From Dechloromonas sp. (lineage in GTDB: Bacteria > Pseudomonadota > Gammaproteobacteria > Burkholderiales > Rhodocyclaceae): 64,000 nucleotides of DNA. Position 1 is the first letter of the stretch. Every line of letters begins with the position of its first letter. Below, piece after piece: positions 59,620 to 64,000 of this stretch. The notes under the pieces are model-generated. The model worked only from the letters and a program-made list of their open reading frames with translations. It did not search any database and was not told where the DNA came from. A program made the position numbers and the translations under genes. The stretch spans positions 1 to 64,000 of the forward strand of contig JAQUAX010000006.1 in NCBI GenBank assembly GCA_028687035.1. Reading direction: 5' to 3'.

Positions 59620-61098
59620 TTACAGCGAGCGCAGCAGCGAGTAGGCACACAGCGACATGATGACCTGCGGGAAGATGCCGAGCAGCGCGACGGCGACGCC
59701 GTTCGCGGAAATCAGCACCCGCATGTCCATCGGCGCGTCAATCGGCGTCTCGTCGGCCGGCGCGTCGAAGTACATCAGCTTGACGACGCGCAGGTAGTAG
59801 AACGCACCGATCAGCGAGAACAGTACGGCGACGATGGCCAGCCACAGGTAGCCGGCAGCGACGACCGCCTGCAGCACCGAGAACTTGGCAAAGAAGCCGA
59901 TGAAGAACGGCACGCCCGCCATCGAGAACATCAGCATCATCATGATGCCGGCGAACCAGGGGCTGCGCTTGTTCAGGCCCTTGTAATCGTCGAGTTCCTC
60001 GGCTTCAAAGCCGGCGCGCGACATCAGCAGGATCATGCCGAAGGAACCGGCCGACATCAGCACATAGGCAATCACGTAGAACATCGCCGAGCTGTAGGCA
60101 TTCAGCGCGTAGCGGGCGTCGCCGCCGACGACGCCGGTGACGATGCCAAGCAGCATGAAGCCCATGTGCGAGATCGCGGAATAGGCCAGCATGCGCTTCA
60201 GATTGGTCTGGGCGATTGCCGCCAGGTTGCCGATGGCCATCGACAGCACCGACAGGATGATCAGCATGCCCTGCCAGTCCTGCGCCAGCGTGATCAGGCC
60301 ATTGACCAGCAGGCGCATCACGATCGCGAAGGCTGCGAGCTTCGGCGCCGAGCCGATGAACAGCGTGACCGAGGTCGGCGCACCGTGATAGACGTCCGGA
60401 ATCCACATGTGGAACGGAACGACGCCGAGCTTGAAGGCCAGACCGGCGACCAGGAAGACCAGGCCGAACACCAGCACGGTCTTGTTGACGCCGCCGCCGT
60501 ACAGGCGTTCCGAGATACCGGTGATTTCCAGCGTGCCGGTCGCACCGTAGATCATCGACATGCCGTACAGCAGCAGGCCGGAAGCCAAAGCACCCAGCAC
60601 GAAGTACTTCATCGCCGCTTCGCTGGACTGCAGCGAATCGCGGTTCATCGCGACCATCGCGTACAGCGACAGCGACAGCAGTTCCAGGCCGATGTAGATG
60701 GTCAGGAAGTGGTTGGCGGAGATCATCACCATCATGCCGAGCGTCGCGAACAGCGCCAGCACGTAGTACTCGCCCTTGTTCATCGACGCACGGTCGATGA
60801 TGTAGCCGCGCGAGTAGAACATCACGACGATGACCGTCATGTACAGGAAGAGCTTCAGCAGGTCGGCCATCAGGTCATCGACGAACATGTTGCTGAAGGT
60901 GTAGGCGATCTCGCCGGTGCTCGTCGCGAACTGGATCGCGGCGGCGCCGATCAGCGTCAGCTGGGTCAGCGCGAAGGTCACCGTGCGTCGGCTGTCCTTG
61001 ACGAACAGGTCGATCATGAGGATGGCCAGTGCCATGAACGCCACGAACAGCTCGGGCGCGGCAGGCAGGAGATCGGGGACAACGAAATTGTCGAACAT
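59620..61098 (-). CDS. nuoN: NADH-quinone oxidoreductase subunit N
   Basis: NuoN is one of the three antiporter-like, proton-pumping subunits of respiratory complex I. The 492-residue protein has about 14 membrane helices and the conserved Lys-bearing helices ([42 protein letters not shown] and [18 protein letters not shown]). It is the last gene of the operon. Confidence 0.97.
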   Translation of the reverse strand: MFDNFVVPDLLPAAPELFVAFMALAILMIDLFVKDSRRTVTFALTQLTLIGAAAIQFATSTGEIAYTFSNMFVDDLMADLLKLFLYMTVIVVMFYSRGYIIDRASMNKGEYYVLALFATLGMMVMISANHFLTIYIGLELLSLSLYAMVAMNRDSLQSSEAAMKYFVLGALASGLLLYGMSMIYGATGTLEITGISERLYGGGVNKTVLVFGLVFLVAGLAFKLGVVPFHMWIPDVYHGAPTSVTLFIGSAPKLAAFAIVMRLLVNGLITLAQDWQGMLIILSVLSMAIGNLAAIAQTNLKRMLAYSAISHMGFMLLGIVTGVVGGDARYALNAYSSAMFYVIAYVLMSAGSFGMILLMSRAGFEAEELDDYKGLNKRSPWFAGIMMMLMFSMAGVPFFIGFFAKFSVLQAVVAAGYLWLAIVAVLFSLIGAFYYLRVVKLMYFDAPADETPIDAPMDMRVLISANGVAVALLGIFPQVIMSLCAYSLLRSL

Positions 61099-61110
61099 GT
61101 CGGCTACCGT

Positions 61111-62595
61111 TTATTGAATCTTGCTGATGGCCACGTGACGCAGCAGGTCGTTGACCGAGGCGTGCATGACTTCGGTGAAGGGTTGCGGATACAGACCCAT
61201 CCACAGCGTACACAGGGCGAGCACGCCGAGAATCAGGAATTCGCGCTTGTTGATGTCGCTCAGCTCGGCCACATGCTCGTTGGCGACGTCACCGAAGATC
61301 ACCCGCTTGTACATCCACAGCGTGTAGGCCGCACCGATGATCAGCGACGAGGCGGCAGCAAAGGCAACCCAGAAGTTGAACTTGACGGCGCCCAGAATGA
61401 CCATGAATTCGCCGACGAAGCCGGAGGTCGCCGGCAGGCCGGCGTTGGCCATCGAGAACAGCATGAAGAAGGCGGCGAACTTCGGCATCGTGTTGACGAC
61501 GCCGCCGTAGTCGGCGATCTGGCGGCTATGCACGCGGTCGTACATGACGCCGATGCAGAAGAACATCGCGCCGGAGACGAAGCCGTGGGAAACCATCTGG
61601 ACCAGTGCGCCCTCGATGCCCATCGCGCTGAACATGAAGAAGCCCAGCGTCACGAAGCCCATGTGCGCAATCGACGAGTAGGCGACCAGCTTCTTCATGT
61701 CGGCCTGGACCAGCGCAACGAAGCCGATATAGACGACGGCGATCAGCGACAGCGCGACGACCAGGCCGGACAGTTCGTGCGAAGCATCCGGGGCGATCGG
61801 CAGCGAGAAGCGCAGGAAGCCGTAGGCGCCGAGCTTCAGCGCGATCGCGGCCAGCACGATCGAACCGCCGGTCGGTGCCTCGACGTGGGCGTCGGGCAGC
61901 CAGGTATGCACCGGCCACATCGGCACCTTGACCGCGAAAGCGATCATGAAGGCCAGGAAGATCCAGATCTGCGCATTCAGCGTGATCGGCAGCTTGTGCC
62001 ATTCGAGAATCGAGAAGCTGCCGCCCGAATTGATGAACAGGTACATCAGCGCGATCAGGAAGAGCAGCGAACCGAACAGCGTGTAGAGGAAGAACTTGAA
62101 CGCGGCATAGACGCGGTTCGGACCGCCCCAGACGCCGATGATCAGGTACAGCGGAATCAGGGAGGCCTCGAAGAACACGTAGAACAGCATGCCGTCGAGC
62201 GACGTGAAGATGCCGTTCATCAGGCCGGACATGATCAGGAAGGCAGCGTTGTACTGCGCGACCTTGTTCTGGATCACTTCCCAGCCGGCGGCGACGACGA
62301 TGATCGTGATGAAGGCGTTCAGGATCACGAACAGCATCGAGATGCCATCAACGCCGAGATGGTAGTTGATGTTGAAGCGAGGGATCCAGGTGCTCAGCTC
62401 GACGAACTGCATGCCGCCGGAAGCGACGTCGAAGCCGGTCCACAGCGGAATGGTGACCACGAAACCGGCGATCGCGCCGGCCAGCGAAAGCATCCGTGCC
62501 AGCGGAGCGTTCCGATCGCCGCCGGTAGCCAGGATGAGCAGGCCGGCGAAGATCGGAATCCAGATTGCGAGAGATAGCAGCGGGTAAGTCGACAT
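61111..62595 (-). CDS. nuoM: NADH-quinone oxidoreductase subunit M
   Basis: This 494-residue proton-pumping subunit has the catalytic Glu in [14 protein letters not shown], the Lys helices [22 protein letters not shown] and [18 protein letters not shown], and about 14 membrane segments. nuoN begins 12 nt after its stop. Confidence 0.97.
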   Translation of the reverse strand: MSTYPLLSLAIWIPIFAGLLILATGGDRNAPLARMLSLAGAIAGFVVTIPLWTGFDVASGGMQFVELSTWIPRFNINYHLGVDGISMLFVILNAFITIIVVAAGWEVIQNKVAQYNAAFLIMSGLMNGIFTSLDGMLFYVFFEASLIPLYLIIGVWGGPNRVYAAFKFFLYTLFGSLLFLIALMYLFINSGGSFSILEWHKLPITLNAQIWIFLAFMIAFAVKVPMWPVHTWLPDAHVEAPTGGSIVLAAIALKLGAYGFLRFSLPIAPDASHELSGLVVALSLIAVVYIGFVALVQADMKKLVAYSSIAHMGFVTLGFFMFSAMGIEGALVQMVSHGFVSGAMFFCIGVMYDRVHSRQIADYGGVVNTMPKFAAFFMLFSMANAGLPATSGFVGEFMVILGAVKFNFWVAFAAASSLIIGAAYTLWMYKRVIFGDVANEHVAELSDINKREFLILGVLALCTLWMGLYPQPFTEVMHASVNDLLRHVAISKIQ

Positions 62596-62627
62596 GTTAT
62601 TCCTTGCTTTTCTGCGAACTATTCACG

Positions 62628-64000
62628 CTAGGCGCGGTTGATCCACAGGGTCATCAGCACGAAGAGGCCGATGATCATGGTGAATGCGTAGTGATAGACG
62701 TAGCCCGTCTGGAAGAAGCGGACGATGGAAGCGATCCAGCCGACGACCTTGGCCGAGCCATTGACCACGATCCCGTCGATCACCGCGACGTCGCCACCGC
62801 GCCACAGCGCCTTGCCGATCACGCGGGCACCGCCGGCGAAGACGAACTCGTTGATCTTGTCGAAGTAGTACTTGTTCTCGAACAGCGTGTGGATTGCGGA
62901 GAAGCGGCGCTGGATCGCGGCCGGGATGTCCGGGCGCTTCATGTAGAAGAACCAGGAGAGCACGACACCGGCCAGCGCCAGGATGAACGGCGCAGTGGTG
63001 AAGGCATGGACGCCCATCGCGGCGGCACCGTGGAAGTGGCCGACCAGGTGTTCCATCGCCGGGTGCGCTTCGTGATCGACGAAGATCACGCCCTTGAAGT
63101 AATCCCCGAACAGCATCGGTTCGATTGCGAAGTAACCGACCACCATCGACGGGATCGCGAGCAGCACCAGCGGCAGCCAGACGACCCACGGGGTCTCGTG
63201 CGGCTTCTGGCCCGGAGCCAGGCCGTGGTGGTGATCGTGCGAGGTCTCCTCGTCGTCGTGGTCGCCATCGTGCTCGTGATGATGGGCGTCATCGGCCTTG
63301 CCGAAGCGCTCTTCGCCGTGGAAGACCAGGAAGTACATCCGGAAGGAGTAGAACGCGGTCACGAAGACGCCGGCCAGCACCGCGAAGTACGCAAAGCCGG
63401 AACCCGGGATGTGGGACAGCGCGACGGCCTCGATGATCGAGTCCTTGGAGTAGAAGCCGGACAGGAAAGGCGTACCGATCAGGGCCAGCGAGCCGATCAG
63501 CGACGTGATCCAGGTAATCGGCATGTACTTGCGCAGGCCGCCCATGTTGCGGATGTCCTGGTCGTGGTGCATGCCGATGATCACCGAGCCGGCGGCAAGG
63601 AACAGCAGCGCCTTGAAGAAGGCGTGCGTCATCAGGTGGAAGATCGCCACCGAGTAGGCCGATGCGCCCAGGGCGACCGTCATGTAGCCGAGCTGCGACA
63701 GCGTCGAATAGGCGACGACGCGCTTGATGTCGTTCTGGATGATGCCGAGGAAGCCCATGAACAGCGCGGTGATCGCACCGATGACGATGACGAAGGACAG
63801 CGCCGTCGTCGACAGTTCGAACAGCGGGGACATGCGCGACACCATGAAGATGCCGGCGGTCACCATCGTCGCCGCGTGAATCAGCGCCGAGATCGGGGTC
63901 GGACCTTCCATCGAATCGGGCAGCCAGACGTGCAGCGGAACCTGCGCCGACTTGCCCATCGCGCCGATGAACAGGCAGATGCAGGTCACGGTCATCAGCG
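62628..64000 (-). CDS. nuoL: NADH-quinone oxidoreductase subunit L (5' end outside window)
   Basis: The last 457 or so residues of NuoL run in from the right edge. [32 protein letters not shown] and [20 protein letters not shown] are the proton-channel motifs, and the long C-terminal lateral helix and anchor are present to the stop. Between two helices is a 20-residue loop with 9 His and 8 Asp/Glu (63225-63284). The N-terminal helices lie outside the window. Confidence 0.96.
   Translation of the reverse strand, partial: LMTVTCICLFIGAMGKSAQVPLHVWLPDSMEGPTPISALIHAATMVTAGIFMVSRMSPLFELSTTALSFVIVIGAITALFMGFLGIIQNDIKRVVAYSTLSQLGYMTVALGASAYSVAIFHLMTHAFFKALLFLAAGSVIIGMHHDQDIRNMGGLRKYMPITWITSLIGSLALIGTPFLSGFYSKDSIIEAVALSHIPGSGFAYFAVLAGVFVTAFYSFRMYFLVFHGEERFGKADDAHHHEHDGDHDDEETSHDHHHGLAPGQKPHETPWVVWLPLVLLAIPSMVVGYFAIEPMLFGDYFKGVIFVDHEAHPAMEHLVGHFHGAAAMGVHAFTTAPFILALAGVVLSWFFYMKRPDIPAAIQRRFSAIHTLFENKYYFDKINEFVFAGGARVIGKALWRGGDVAVIDGIVVNGSAKVVGWIASIVRFFQTGYVYHYAFTMIIGLFVLMTLWINRA

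Noticed and set aside
59596..62577. A 993-codon plus-strand open frame antisense to nuoN and nuoM
   Set aside because: It is a mirror of hydrophobic codons (giving His/Asp/Gln-rich sequence) and resembles no protein; the nuo genes are certain.

Overview
The window is about 64 kb of a high-GC betaproteobacterial chromosome. Gene content and order point to the Rhodocyclales (Dechloromonas/Azonexus-like): ilvI-ilvH-ilvC-pssA-leuA, rpsP-rimM-trmD-rplS, ribF-ileS-lspA-fkpB, xseB-ispA-dxs, holC-valS, clpS-clpA, nuoL-M-N and a sigma factor/DUF3619/DUF3106/RDD cassette. The genus is an inference from order and protein style; no marker gene that would settle it, such as rRNA, is present.

Layout. 1-126 is the right end of an IS3-family element. 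It has inserted into the 3' part of pilY1, so the type IV pilus tip protein is truncated. 127-6823 is the rest of a minor-pilin operon on the minus strand (fimT-pilV-pilW-pilX-pilY1), visibly more AT-rich than everything after it. 7241-18437 holds ispH, tRNA-Thr(CGT), murJ, a PEBP-family protein, the ribF-ileS-(duplicated-domain protein)-lspA-fkpB operon, a GGDEF protein and a Tat-type cell-wall amidase. 18371-25624 holds tsaE, queG, a hybrid sensor kinase with two periplasmic sensor regions, a rhodanese/STAS pair and an EamA exporter. 25729-30781 holds a Rieske oxygenase and xseB-ispA-dxs-folE2. 30927-34772 holds the ribosomal rpsP operon, yihY, wrbA and a DUF2069 gene. 34806-40554 is the branched-chain amino acid cluster with pssA. 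40673-42559 is the sigma/DUF3619/DUF3106/RDD cassette. 42569-50458 holds lptF-lptG, pepA-holC, a small acidic protein, valS and a membrane protein. 50493-55297 holds a pabB-pabC fusion with tusA, a BepA-like protease, moaC and soxYZ. 55372-59553 holds a cold-shock gene, clpS-clpA, rraA and a Nudix gene. 59620-64000 is the 3' end of the nuo operon (nuoL partial, nuoM, nuoN).

Most of the window is conserved housekeeping sequence; I did not find a defence island, prophage or CRISPR array. The items most worth a second look are: (i) the IS insertion that truncates pilY1, and three tandem four-cysteine repeats inside that protein; (ii) two conserved genes (the sigma factor at 40673 and pabBC at 50493-52196) whose conserved N-termini lie upstream of any in-frame ATG/GTG/TTG; (iii) an unrecognised 165-residue protein made of two copies of one domain between ileS and lspA; (iv) an over-represented 12-bp palindrome GCGGTCGACCGC, with related hairpins at gene ends; (v) several very compact gene junctions, including convergent pairs that share a CTAG read as TAG on both strands, and divergent pairs whose starts overlap or share a -10 box.
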